Source of the DNA: Lachnospiraceae bacterium
GTDB taxonomy: Bacteria > Bacillota > Clostridia > Lachnospirales > Lachnospiraceae
Reading direction: 5' to 3'
Assembly: GCA_021202635.1 (NCBI GenBank)
Contig: JAJQCQ010000079.1
Span: forward strand, 66,233 to 130,232
DNA length: 64,000 nt
Shown piece by piece: positions 47,501 to 55,724 of this stretch; the stretch's first letter is position 1, and every line of letters starts with the position of its first letter. The notes beneath the pieces were generated by a model. It ran no database searches and was not told the DNA's origin. It worked only from the letters and a program-made list of their open reading frames with translations. The translations under genes and the position numbers were made by a program.

Positions 47501-47854
47501 ATACAGTACTCCATCCGCCACCAGCAGGGAAAATGCCTCCCAGATTCCGGTTCCTTTTTTATCAGTCACGTCAGAGTGATTCGGAAGCTCCGTGATTCCC
47601 AGTGTTCCTATCACAATCTTCTCCATATGTCTGCCATTCGCAGCTGCCTCACAATCCACGGCGGTTCCTCGCTTTACGACACCTCCGTTTTTCGCAGCAT
47701 CGTTCCCCTTCTCCGTCGCAAGCTTCGCCCGCGCTCCGCAGACACGTTCCAGATCCGCACACAGATTCTCCGCGGCCAGTCTGACCGCGGAATTTTCCCT
47801 TTCTGATAAATAAATGCTTATTTCCTCACTCTGGTTTATGATCAAACCTTCCAT
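44459..47854 (-). CDS. GH115 alpha-glucuronidase
   Basis: 1131 residues, no signal peptide, so cytoplasmic. The GH115 core is clear: GIYEFCEMIGVSPWHWFADV, VQYRGIFINDEEEL, LRLKANYIWPAMHVNAFN, TLIWANDNFGYMRRYP and AGAIKPLEQDITFFLRYAWE. The family removes (4-O-methyl)glucuronic acid from xylan or xylo-oligosaccharides. A Gly/Asp-rich insert follows about residue 690, and the C-terminal ~350 residues form one or two beta-sandwich modules. No transporter is adjacent. It overlaps the RluA-type gene at its 3' end. Confidence 0.93.
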   Translation of the reverse strand: MEGLIINQSEEISIYLSERENSAVRLAAENLCADLERVCGARAKLATEKGNDAAKNGGVVKRGTAVDCEAAANGRHMEKIVIGTLGITELPNHSDVTDKKGTGIWEAFSLLVADGVLYIAGADRRGTIYGIYEFCEMIGVSPWHWFADVPVKRKAYICLEKGFHKTDAPSVQYRGIFINDEEELEAWSQAYMKETTIGPKTYARVFELLLRLKANYIWPAMHVNAFNMDSENGRLANEMGMVVGTSHCDMLLRSNQNEWTPWCEKNDAMDVSYDYSIDGRNREMIQRYWRGSVEQNLGYEVSYTVGMRGIHDSGFVAEKIDGRKDLSEEEKQEQKVNLLEQVITDQREILKEVTGNAHTFQTFVPYKEVLSLYDAGLNLPEDITLIWANDNFGYMRRYPNEKEQMRAGGHGLYYHASYWAHPGMSYLFFNSTPLAHMKNELRKSYENGIRKLWVLNAGAIKPLEQDITFFLRYAWEIGRKEPTTGDVCAFTEGWMDQNFTGGHGKEAAAIYRDFTQITNVRKVEHMKANVFSQTAYGNEAARRMLRYEELFERTVKIHQSLPKEERDSFLQMFALKIYAGYLINVSFYYADRSALMYHQGRMVDADTCTALFREADDRKRDLLYYYNKKMCGGKWDRILTPEEFRPPCTALYPACKPALVIPKEDVLRQEHGQQETERLKEDNWRAGCQAADNQKISRQEGEIQDKRYAAIWHAESGYTEGGGCISVLADHFTENEGWHRIDCLGRYEGSLMEAEKGALLEYELYFTSEGEFLLEFYRFPSLNSTGRIRLEVLLDGKSAGILESIATDEWRGSWKNNVMNNVEKLYLRLPYIAAGRHMLRIRALDRYVSFSKIVIYTQGYTASNLGPQESYHAQHNREPEHGPYEFSFDASSVADLFQKLFDGARAELPDVIYAGKTFWASNRLYLKNVVRRQTALGEKKYSCEADGTKNVFRKMHQGMFMEKGGAIRIDCECALANSETAYLLPDAAGIAWEHVQSETDGRTGLAMHIAAEGLSWENALQAPSLNYRIQAEGGSYQIWMLLKYDDEFSARVAIGIDGKVIPQEKMYGNGRLFNYGTKQNWVWMLLAEAELDPGEHMLTVYAVASGIRVDRIFLTREERVPPIDVEWREDG

Positions 47855-47869
47855 CCTGCATCTGCTCCT

Positions 47870-49096
47870 TTAAATTAAATTGCTGGGAATAAAACAATTA
47901 TCAGCATCAATTGGAATCGGCTCTTCACACATGCATATAATGCCGCCCTTCCCTCTTTTCAGGGAAGCCTTGTCGATCACGCGGTATTTTTTTACCTCTC
48001 GTCGATCCGGGTTGGCACTTTTCTTGATTTCCAGTGGGTGAATCACATTATTTTCCTCGATAAACAGATCAATTTCTTTTGCGTTCGAATCACGAAAATA
48101 TGTGATATTCACCTTGGATTTTGCGTAGGCATAGTTTTTTACCAGCTCCATCACCACATAGTTTTCATAATAGTGACCGCTGGCAGCGCCGTTTCGCAGC
48201 GTGTCCGGCGTCAGCCACATGGAAAGCCAGGCACACAGGCCTGTATCACAAAAGTATAGTTTCGGGTTTTTGCTCAGGCGTTTCAATTCATTGTTGGAAT
48301 AAGGGGCAAGCAGATAGATGATGTGGAGCCCCACAAGCACTCTCAGCCACTCCTTTGCAGTGGAAGGAGCAATATCGGCAGACTCCGCAAGAGTCGCATA
48401 ATTTACCTGTTCCGCAACCAGAGAGGCGCAGCCAACAAGGAATTTGCGAAATTTCACAGCATCGGTAATCCCTCCGGCTTCTGTCACATCACGCATCAGG
48501 TATGTGTCCACGTAGGAATTAAAATACTCCTGCCTCAGTTCATCATCCACCCCCTGTATCTGCGGCATACCGCCCTCCCAAATGTGATGGAACACAGCAA
48601 TCACGTCGTTTTTGGGCAGTTTTTTCTGTCTTTCCTGCAGCGCAGGCAAGGAAAAATCCAGTTCCTTTTCAAAAACAAGTCCGGCCTTTTCCCGGGCAGA
48701 CAGACTGTACAGCTCCAGAATCCCGATTCTGCCTGCCAGTGTCTCACGGACTTTTTGCATCATCCCATACTGCTGAGAACCGGTCAGCCAAATCAATCCC
48801 GTTTCCTCGCTTTCGTCGCAGATCACCTTGATCTGTTCAAACAGCTCCGGAGCCTTTTGCACCTCATCAATTAAAATCGGCGGCTTGTAGGTCTGGAAAA
48901 ACAAAACAGGGTCTGTCTGCGCCAGCTCTCGAACCATCAGATTGTCCATGGTAACGTAGGTGCGTTCGCTGCTCTCTGACAGATGCTTCAGCATCGTGGT
49001 CTTTCCAACCTGACGGGCGCCGGTGATAAGAACAACTTTAAAAAAATCATTTAGTTTTAAGAACTTTCTCTCAAGCTCTCTTGTAATATATACCAT
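47870..49096 (-). CDS. AAA ATPase with DUF4143 domain (copy 1)
   Basis: 408 residues. Walker A ITGARQVGKTTM, Walker B PILIDEVQKA, sensor LTGSQQ, then the DUF4143 half (VDTYLMRDVTEAGGI, LYFCDTGLCAWLSMW) and a C-terminal PD-(D/E)xK-like motif EIDLFIE ... HPLEIKKS. Members of this group are mobile, multi-copy and of unproven function; DNA repair, defence or toxin-like roles have been suggested. Only 15 bp before GH115. Confidence 0.9.
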   Translation of the reverse strand: MVYITRELERKFLKLNDFFKVVLITGARQVGKTTMLKHLSESSERTYVTMDNLMVRELAQTDPVLFFQTYKPPILIDEVQKAPELFEQIKVICDESEETGLIWLTGSQQYGMMQKVRETLAGRIGILELYSLSAREKAGLVFEKELDFSLPALQERQKKLPKNDVIAVFHHIWEGGMPQIQGVDDELRQEYFNSYVDTYLMRDVTEAGGITDAVKFRKFLVGCASLVAEQVNYATLAESADIAPSTAKEWLRVLVGLHIIYLLAPYSNNELKRLSKNPKLYFCDTGLCAWLSMWLTPDTLRNGAASGHYYENYVVMELVKNYAYAKSKVNITYFRDSNAKEIDLFIEENNVIHPLEIKKSANPDRREVKKYRVIDKASLKRGKGGIICMCEEPIPIDADNCFIPSNLI

Positions 49097-49211
49097 AATG
49101 TCTCCTTGAATTTACGAAAATCGGTGATTGTTTTCTATTTTATCTTAAATTTAAAAAAAGTCAACGATCAATGGCATATAAAACTTGATTTATCTAAGCT
49201 GTTTCGGTACT

Positions 49212-49275
49212 GCCGCTGCTTTTGCCGCACGAATCAGAGCCTTCGATGAATTCTAATAATCGCCAGTTGTCATGC
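49212..49275 (-). pseudogene. Remnant of a membrane-protein gene, same family as 59416-60102
   Basis: Sixty-four bases match 59633-59697 closely. On the minus strand they read MTTGDY-stop-NSSKALIRAAKAAA against MTTGDYKSSSKALIQAAKAAA in the intact gene, so a stop has replaced a Lys codon. Nothing of the flanks is alignable; the rest of the gap (49097-49304) is AT-rich and empty. Confidence 0.7.
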
Positions 49276-49304
49276 ATAAACAATTCAGAAGAGGAACTCC
49301 ACAT

Positions 49305-50606
49305 CTATTCTATGCCATTCAGAAATCCCGCCAAAGCATACAGCGGAACATTCACCATCCAGTCCTGCTCCCGATAATCCGACATGGAGGATCGTATGGC
49401 AATGTCCGGCTGGTACTTCTGGCAATAGCTGCGCAGGCTTTTGGCATGCAGATTCTCTTCCGCTTTCACTTCCACAGGAATGATATGGCCATGCCGCTGC
49501 ACAACAAAATCAATCTCCCCGCTCGAATTCTCAGTCAAATAATAGTACAGATTCATTCCGGCTGCGGACAGTTCCTGAGCAACAAACTGTTCTGTCAATG
49601 CGCCTTTAAATTCCGTAAATACACGATTTCCTTCCAGCAAGGTACGGGCATCCAGGTCGCAAAGTGCAGACAAAAGTCCCACATCGAGAAAGTACAGTTT
49701 AAAGCTGTTCATTTCCATATAAGAAATAAGCGGCATTCCCGGTTTGTTGACACGGTATCCTTTATGAACCAGACCACAATCCAGGAGCCACTGGATTGCA
49801 AGTTCAAAATCTTTCGCACGGGCGCCCTCCCGAACTATACCATATACGAACTTCTTATTCTCCTTTGTCAGCTGCATCGGGATGGAATTCCACACCATCT
49901 GAATCCTCGGTACAGTTTCGGTTGGCGCGTGTTTTGAAAAATCATTCGCGTAATAAGCCAGAAGCTGCCGCTGCACATTCTGTACCTCATAAACGTCATC
50001 CGTTTCAAAATAAGTACAGACAGCTTCCGGCATCCCGCCTACATAATAATATTTTCTCAGAAAATCCGCATACTTTGAGGAAAATGCCGTAATCATCTGG
50101 AAATCATTCTTCTGCAGTAATTCAGCCAATTCCAATTCTCCCGCAGCCATCAGGAACTCTCTGAAAGTCAGGGGATATAAGCTCAAAAAATCCACTTTCC
50201 CCACTGGAAACGATGTCCCTTCGTGAAGAGCCACACCCAGAAGTGAACCAGCGGCAACTATGGCGTATTCCGGCGCATTTTCCTGAAAATACTTCAGCGC
50301 AGTCAGTGCTTTCGGAACTTCCTGAATCTCGTCAAATATAAGAAGTGTATCCTCTGGATTGATCTGCATCCGGCTTTCCACTTTCAGCGCTGACAATATC
50401 CTGGAAATATCAAAATCCATAGAAAAGACATTTTTCATGCGTTCATTGTTGTCGAAGCTGATATACACGGATTGCTTAAAATACCTTCTGCCGAATTCTT
50501 TCATAATCCACGTCTTCCCCACCTGTCTGGCTCCGCGGATCAGCAGCGGTTTTCTTGTCTTTTTCTCTTTCCATTTTATAAGCTCTTCCATTAGTAAACG
50601 TTCCAT
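49305..50606 (-). CDS. AAA ATPase with DUF4143 domain (copy 2)
   Basis: 433 residues from the ATG at 50606 (GGAGG eight bases upstream). Walker A LIRGARQVGKTWI, Walker B LLIFDEIQEVP, sensor AAGSLLG, then DUF4143 (YYVGGMPEAVCTYF, FLDVGLLSALCDLD) and the PD-(D/E)xK-like GEIDFVVQ ... PVEVKAEE. Diverged from copy 1 and not a recent duplicate. Confidence 0.9.
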   Translation of the reverse strand: MERLLMEELIKWKEKKTRKPLLIRGARQVGKTWIMKEFGRRYFKQSVYISFDNNERMKNVFSMDFDISRILSALKVESRMQINPEDTLLIFDEIQEVPKALTALKYFQENAPEYAIVAAGSLLGVALHEGTSFPVGKVDFLSLYPLTFREFLMAAGELELAELLQKNDFQMITAFSSKYADFLRKYYYVGGMPEAVCTYFETDDVYEVQNVQRQLLAYYANDFSKHAPTETVPRIQMVWNSIPMQLTKENKKFVYGIVREGARAKDFELAIQWLLDCGLVHKGYRVNKPGMPLISYMEMNSFKLYFLDVGLLSALCDLDARTLLEGNRVFTEFKGALTEQFVAQELSAAGMNLYYYLTENSSGEIDFVVQRHGHIIPVEVKAEENLHAKSLRSYCQKYQPDIAIRSSMSDYREQDWMVNVPLYALAGFLNGIE

Positions 50607-50688
50607 AAGCGCTTCCTCCATTATGCGGACTGCTGTTTCTGAATCATTCGGTACTGTCACAGCTAACCCGGATTGAAATCAAGAATAT

Positions 50689-50767
50689 CATTTTTCTGGT
50701 GGAATCACAAGATGGGTTCGCATTTTTCAGGTGGATTTTTAATGAAATTCTACATTTTTCAGGCGAA
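50689..50767. repeat. Three direct repeats with 32-bp period, possible IS end
   Basis: CATTTTTCTGGTGGA at 50689, CATTTTTCAGGTGGA at 50721 and CATTTTTCAGGCGAA at 50753, exactly 32 bp apart, with unlike spacers. Multiple spaced terminal repeats are typical of IS21-family ends, but no transposase is present; three units are too few and too diverged for a CRISPR array. Confidence 0.6.
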
Positions 50768-50779
50768 ATAGATGTTTGA

Positions 50780-50880
50780 ATAGGAATAAACTCCTTCCGC
50801 TCTCTGACAGAGACTTAAGCATAGTGTGCTTTCCAACCTGGCGGGAATCGGGGAAAATCTGAATAAGAACAGAAAAGAGT
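50780..50880 (-). pseudogene. Remnant of a third DUF4143 ATPase gene (P-loop region)
   Basis: Bases 50799-50873 resemble 48971-49034 of copy 1. The minus strand reads SRQVGKHTMLKSLSES against ARQVGKTTMLKHLSES, with the catalytic Thr lost and the flanks unlike. A fossil next to the 32-bp repeats. Confidence 0.65.
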
Positions 50881-50938
50881 ACCACCGACATCCGATGATA
50901 CTCTTTTACCAGCAATCCATTCAAAATAATTTTTCTTC

Positions 50939-51715
50939 TCACACCAGACTCAGTCCGCCGCTCACATCCAGCACGGTACCGGTGATATAAGACGTTTCCT
51001 CGCTCGCCAGGAAGCAGATCGCTCCCGCCAGGTCCTCCGGTGTTCCCATCCGGCCGGCCGGGATATATGGCAGCATGGAAGAAGTATCTTTCAGTATCGG
51101 TCCATGATCCGGTCCTTTGTGCGGCAGACGCTCGATGGCGCCCTTCTGGATACAATTGACTGTGATGCCCTCATTTGCCAGCCGCGCGGCGCAGTTTTTG
51201 GTCAGGGAGAGAACCGCGCCCTTTGCCACAGCGTTGGTGAAACCCTCCAGCTTTCCGCCTCTGGCGCCCTCTACGGTTGTCATAAAGATCACGCGCGGGC
51301 AGGCGCTCTTGCGCAGATACGGAAGCGCACATTTAAGCATTGTATAGCTTCCGCCAAGCAGAAGCCCGACGTCCTTTAGCAGCATCTGGGTGTCAACCGT
51401 GTCGATGCTGTCCTCAAAGCCATCTCCGCCCATGTTACAGATGATCACATCAATGGAGCCCTGCTCCTCGAAGATTTTCCGATAGACCTCCTCATCCGGC
51501 ACCGGCGGCGTCTGTGCGTTTCCGTCCTGGACTGCCACACATTTTCCCGAATAACCGAGTGTTTCCATCTCATCCATCAGTCCCTGCGCCTGCGCCGGCT
51601 GATGGGTCATCATGACTACATTCATCCCGGCCTGGCAGAGCGCTTTTACCGCCGCCACACCGTCTCCGCCGCTCGCACCTGCAAAGACACAGGTACGTCC
51701 TTTTAATGTCTGCAT
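50939..51715 (-). CDS. Short-chain dehydrogenase/reductase with altered active site
   Basis: 258 residues from the ATG at 51715 (GGAGG eight bases upstream). Rossmann fold with GASGGDGVAAV (classical TGxxxGIG changed), NMGG in place of NNAG, TT where the catalytic Ser normally sits, and NAVAK where YxxxK is expected, so the catalytic Tyr is Asn. The C-terminus (GRMGTPEDLAGAICFLAS, ITGTVLDVSGG) is canonical. It may be a non-catalytic binder or use another residue. Just downstream of an alpha/beta hydrolase and probably co-transcribed. Confidence 0.88.
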   Translation of the reverse strand: MQTLKGRTCVFAGASGGDGVAAVKALCQAGMNVVMMTHQPAQAQGLMDEMETLGYSGKCVAVQDGNAQTPPVPDEEVYRKIFEEQGSIDVIICNMGGDGFEDSIDTVDTQMLLKDVGLLLGGSYTMLKCALPYLRKSACPRVIFMTTVEGARGGKLEGFTNAVAKGAVLSLTKNCAARLANEGITVNCIQKGAIERLPHKGPDHGPILKDTSSMLPYIPAGRMGTPEDLAGAICFLASEETSYITGTVLDVSGGLSLV

Positions 51716-51807
51716 ATTCGAATCCTCCATCTATGCTGTATTTTCTAACCTCATGATCCAGCTTCTTTCAGACAGAAAGCGCCGGACACAGCAGTCTGTC
51801 CTATATC

Positions 51808-53103
51808 TTATGCGAATCTCTTCATCCACTTCGCCATATAGTCATACAACGCGTTCTCGGTATCCCCAAACTCTCCCGGCGTTTTCTCGGCGTCACGGTT
51901 CGGGAAGAACATATGGGTCGCGCCGCGCACAAAGGCGATGCTCACATCTTCCATCTTTGCACGCTCATAGATCATCTCGGAAGCCAGATACTCATACCCG
52001 CCGGTCATGCCCATAATCAGGGTCGGCACAGTAATGCCATCGATATTCCCGATCGGAGAAGCATAGCTGGATTTCCAGTCTACCCCGACAATACCGTCCT
52101 CACGCACCGCAAATTCATCCGTCGTGCGCAGCGCCTGGGAGCTTAAGAAGCCTTTAACGGTGTTCTTATTTACGCCCATTCCATAGGTATTGGAGAAGCA
52201 GCGGTCGCACTCCGGCGTGCGCAGGCTGTAAATGCGTTCGTGAGTCACACTTTCGTCGCCATGGACGAGGTCGTATTCCCCTTTTGTATGGCTTAACAGC
52301 CGGGTGTCTTCCGGCAGCAGCCGGTTGTTTGGCTTGGGCTGGTCGGCCGCCGTGATGAAGAACGGCTCGTCATCCACGTAGTTTCCCTCTCCTTTCTGAA
52401 TCTTTTCCAGGCGCTCCAGTGCCAGATCGATCAGTTTATCGTTTCTTGCTTTTTGTGCGGACTGATATTTTCTGATGAATTCCTCGCTATAATGCGCACC
52501 TGCCGGATCATAGCCGTTTGTCGGGTCGAAGATGTCATATTCCGGATTCAGCTTCATGCCGTTGCCTTCTTCTTCTACGGCCGGATCCATGCTCAGAAGC
52601 GACATTACGCCGTTGCCATAGTTTGCATCGATCAGCATCAGGCCATCCGCCGCAGCCGGTTTTTCTTTCAGCGTACATTTGTAAATCATCTCATCGCCCT
52701 GATAAATTTCCGGTCCATTTTCCGCGATGCTCTGATAGGCTGTCATCAGAGTCGCGCCTCCGCTGTGCCCCATCAGAATAATCTTTTCAATTTCCTTATT
52801 CTGGCGCAGATAGCGGATAGCGGAGTCAAGCATCTTAAATTTCCGGTCGATCTCGCCGCCCTCAACCGATTCACACGCAAGTACATGATACCCTCTCTCA
52901 GCAAGGGCCGGAGCCATCTTAAGCCCCATATAATTCTGGTCGCAGTGCATCATTACAACCGCGATCTGACTGGTTTCTGTCGGATTAATCGGCGCATATT
53001 CCATCGCGTGAGAATGACCCATATCCATCACAATCAGGGTCTCCTGGATGGTTTTATTTACCTCTTTTTCAATCTCTCCATTCCGTCCAATTCTTACAAT
53101 CAT
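51808..53103 (-). CDS. Alpha/beta hydrolase
   Basis: 431 residues with GGAGGAG upstream. Nucleophile Ser114 in LMGHSGGATL; a late His in GATHMFFPN fits the catalytic triad. An insert of about 200 residues follows the nucleophile elbow, longer than in simple hydrolases. No signal peptide. Substrate unknown; with the SDR and peptide transporter it may form a catabolic route. Confidence 0.85.
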   Translation of the reverse strand: MIVRIGRNGEIEKEVNKTIQETLIVMDMGHSHAMEYAPINPTETSQIAVVMMHCDQNYMGLKMAPALAERGYHVLACESVEGGEIDRKFKMLDSAIRYLRQNKEIEKIILMGHSGGATLMTAYQSIAENGPEIYQGDEMIYKCTLKEKPAAADGLMLIDANYGNGVMSLLSMDPAVEEEGNGMKLNPEYDIFDPTNGYDPAGAHYSEEFIRKYQSAQKARNDKLIDLALERLEKIQKGEGNYVDDEPFFITAADQPKPNNRLLPEDTRLLSHTKGEYDLVHGDESVTHERIYSLRTPECDRCFSNTYGMGVNKNTVKGFLSSQALRTTDEFAVREDGIVGVDWKSSYASPIGNIDGITVPTLIMGMTGGYEYLASEMIYERAKMEDVSIAFVRGATHMFFPNRDAEKTPGEFGDTENALYDYMAKWMKRFA

Positions 53104-53252
53104 ACGTCTCCTCCTGCCTTCGCTGCGTAAGTCAAAACCGCAGCCATAGATTAGCCAATTAAATTTTCATAATTTATTCTCGCGAAGCAACGAGCCAGGC
53201 AGACGCGTTTGCATCTGAGTATTTGACCGCAAACAGCGTAAGCCATTTTATG

Positions 53253-53693
53253 TCAATCGGTCTGCTGCTCCTCCCAATACGTCACCAGCTGTTCATACAG
53301 AGATTGCGTGGTCTCCGCATTGTCTATGTTAAACACAGCCGTTTTCTCTGCGTCCGAAATCACAATACAGGAGGTGATTTTCGTTGTGAAATAAGCATGA
53401 TAGGTTCCAAGAGATTCACTCTCCCAGGTTCCATACCCGTTTTTCTTATTTACAACGCCGCCGTCCACTGCAGAACCATAATCCGGCTCCTCTTCCAGTT
53501 CAATCGACACAATTTCCGAGAAGTAAAACACATCCGAGGTGTCGTTTTGTCCAGAAAAAGAAACCGTTCCCTCCTCATCGGAAAACCGGATGGATGCGGA
53601 CGACTGGGAGTAAAAGAAAAAATATACCGTCGCGCCCGCGAGAATCAGGAAAATAAGGATCATGTTTATTGTCTTTTGTTTTCCGGTGAACAT
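53253..53693 (-). CDS. Hypothetical membrane-anchored protein
   Basis: 146 residues. One N-terminal span (about 10-28, MILIFLILAGATVYFFFY), then a beta-rich outer domain with a PH-like strand pattern (SIRFSDEEGTVSF). No known family recognised. It sits between the ABC operon and the hydrolase on the same strand. Confidence 0.65.
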   Translation of the reverse strand: MFTGKQKTINMILIFLILAGATVYFFFYSQSSASIRFSDEEGTVSFSGQNDTSDVFYFSEIVSIELEEEPDYGSAVDGGVVNKKNGYGTWESESLGTYHAYFTTKITSCIVISDAEKTAVFNIDNAETTQSLYEQLVTYWEEQQTD

Positions 53694-53772
53694 TCTATCA
53701 CGCTCCTGACAAATTCAGATTGCTGGTACTCCTGCCATATTTTCCATGCTTTTACAAAGCCTGGCTGCTTCC

Positions 53773-54729
53773 TTAGCCGATCTCTTTGATGCGGCAGCAG
53801 GATACAAAGTGATCCTTCTCGACCTCTACCAGCTTCTGCGGCTGCAGGCAGGCCTCTGTCGCGTAAGGGCATCTGGAGGCAAAACGGCAGCCCGGCTTCG
53901 GATTGATCGGGCTGGTGATTTCGCCCTTAAGCTGGATGCGCTGCATCGGCTTGTGGATATCCGTGGAAGGAATTGCGGACAGCAATGCCTTCGTATACGG
54001 ATGCAGAGTATTATGGAAAAGCTCCTTTGTCGGACTCTTCTCTACCAGCTGTCCGAGGTACATGACACAGATGTTATCGGAAATGTGCCGGACGACCGAG
54101 AGATCATGAGTGACAAACATATATGCCATGCCCAGCTGCTCCTGCAGCTCCTGCAGCAGGTTCAGCACTGCCGCCTGTATTGACACATCCAGTGCGGATA
54201 CCGGCTCATCGCAGACAATGAATTCCGGCTGCAGCGCCAGTGCGCGGGCGATGCAGACTCTCTGGCGGCGGCCGCCGTCGAGCTCATGCGGATAAGCTTC
54301 CCGCAGACGTTCGTCGATACCGACCAGCTCCATCAGACGGTTCGCTTCCTCCTTCAGTTCCTTTTTGGAATGGAAGCGTCCGGACATTTTCAGCGGCTCG
54401 ATGACTGTATTTTCAATACGCAAACGAGGGTTCAGACTCGAATACGGGTCCTGGAAAACGATCTGCATCTTCTCACGGACTTTTTTCAGGTCATGTCCTT
54501 TCACATCTGTAATATCCTGTCCATTCAGATAGATTTTTCCCTCGGTGGAATCAAGCAGGTGGATCAGGGTACGACCGAGCGTACTCTTTCCGCAGCCGGA
54601 CTCTCCTACCACGCCAAGCGTCTCACCTTTCCGGATGGTAAAGCTGACGTCATCCACCGCGTGATTCGTTCCGGCAGGAACCTTAAAATATTTTTTCAGA
54701 TGCTCCACACGAATTAATTCTTCAGCCAT
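53773..54729 (-). CDS. oppF: Peptide ABC transporter ATPase, OppF type
   Basis: 318 residues. Walker [10 protein letters not shown], signature ELDGGRRQR (Asp for the usual Ser, as in a subgroup of OppF), Walker [13 protein letters not shown], and the C-terminal oligopeptide domain with [11 protein letters not shown] and Cys spacing. Overlaps oppD by eight bases. Powers uptake with OppD, B and C. Confidence 0.95.
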   Translation of the reverse strand: MAEELIRVEHLKKYFKVPAGTNHAVDDVSFTIRKGETLGVVGESGCGKSTLGRTLIHLLDSTEGKIYLNGQDITDVKGHDLKKVREKMQIVFQDPYSSLNPRLRIENTVIEPLKMSGRFHSKKELKEEANRLMELVGIDERLREAYPHELDGGRRQRVCIARALALQPEFIVCDEPVSALDVSIQAAVLNLLQELQEQLGMAYMFVTHDLSVVRHISDNICVMYLGQLVEKSPTKELFHNTLHPYTKALLSAIPSTDIHKPMQRIQLKGEITSPINPKPGCRFASRCPYATEACLQPQKLVEVEKDHFVSCCRIKEIG

Positions 54730-55705
54730 CTGCTTCTCCTCCCTTCCTTACGCATGCGCAGAAATGGCCTGGCGCCACCTCCCGCACGGGGATTTCTCCG
54801 GATCTGCACGCGTCCGTCGCATACGGACATCTCGGTGAGAACGCGCAGCCCTTTGGCAGGTTCGTCGGATCAGGCGGCATTCCCGCGATCGGTTTCAGCT
54901 TCTCATTATCATCCGTCATACTCGGCAGAGAAGCAAACAGTCCGTTCGTATACGGATGGGTCGGATGATCAAACAGATCCTCCTTGCTGCCGCTTTCTAC
55001 AATTTTTCCCGCGTAAATCACTGCCACGGTATCACAGGTCTGCGCAATTACGCCCAGATCGTGCGTGATCAGGATCATGGAGGTTTCAAATTTTACCTTT
55101 AATTCATTGATCAGATCCAGCACCTGTGCCTGAATCGTCACATCCAGAGCGGTCGTCGGCTCATCTGCCAGCAGAAGCTGCGGATTGCAGGCCAGCGCCA
55201 TCGCGATGACCACGCGCTGCTTCATCCCGCCGGAAAACTGGTGCGGATACTCTCCATAGCGCTCTGCCGGAATGCCTACCGTCTCCAGCATCTCACCGGC
55301 CTTTTTCATTCCGGTGGCGTTGTCATAGCTGTTGTGCAAAAGCAGAACCTCCAGAATCTGGTCACCAACCGTCATCAGCGGATTCAGCGCCGTCATCGGA
55401 TCCTGGAAAATCATCGCGATCTTACCGCCGCGCACATCCAGCATCTCATCCTCTGTTTTTTTCAGAAGATCCTCGCCTTCGAGAAAAATCTGTCCGCCCA
55501 GGACCTTTGCGGGCGGATCCGGAAGAATCCCCATGATTGCCTTAGCGATGGTAGTCTTCCCGGCGCCCGTCTCGCCAACCAGTCCGAGTATTTTTCCTTT
55601 TGGCACCGATAAACTCACACCGTTGACCGCATGCACGGTTTTGCGCGCCTGTGTATAGATCACTTCCAGATCTTTGACAGAAAGAAATTCTTTATTTTCA
55701 GCCAT
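54722..55705 (-). CDS. oppD: Peptide ABC transporter ATPase, OppD type
   Basis: 327 residues. Walker A GETGAGKTT, signature FSGGMKQRV, Walker B LLLADEPTTALD, and the C-terminal CAFSPRCPYATDAC motif of the oligopeptide ATPases. Next to oppC with 19 bp between. Confidence 0.95.
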   Translation of the reverse strand: MAENKEFLSVKDLEVIYTQARKTVHAVNGVSLSVPKGKILGLVGETGAGKTTIAKAIMGILPDPPAKVLGGQIFLEGEDLLKKTEDEMLDVRGGKIAMIFQDPMTALNPLMTVGDQILEVLLLHNSYDNATGMKKAGEMLETVGIPAERYGEYPHQFSGGMKQRVVIAMALACNPQLLLADEPTTALDVTIQAQVLDLINELKVKFETSMILITHDLGVIAQTCDTVAVIYAGKIVESGSKEDLFDHPTHPYTNGLFASLPSMTDDNEKLKPIAGMPPDPTNLPKGCAFSPRCPYATDACRSGEIPVREVAPGHFCACVRKGGEADG

Positions 55706-55724
55706 TTTTCCAATCCTCCTTCTA

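Noticed and set aside
46547-47806. Plus-strand open frame (419 codons)
   Set aside because: Antisense to GH115, with no start signal or recognisable domain.
50689-50767. CRISPR array
   Set aside because: Only three diverged 15-bp units with AT-rich spacers and no cas genes.
50739-51155. 138-codon minus-strand frame
   Set aside because: Mostly an out-of-frame reading of the SDR gene; only its last part is meaningful, as the DUF4143 fossil.
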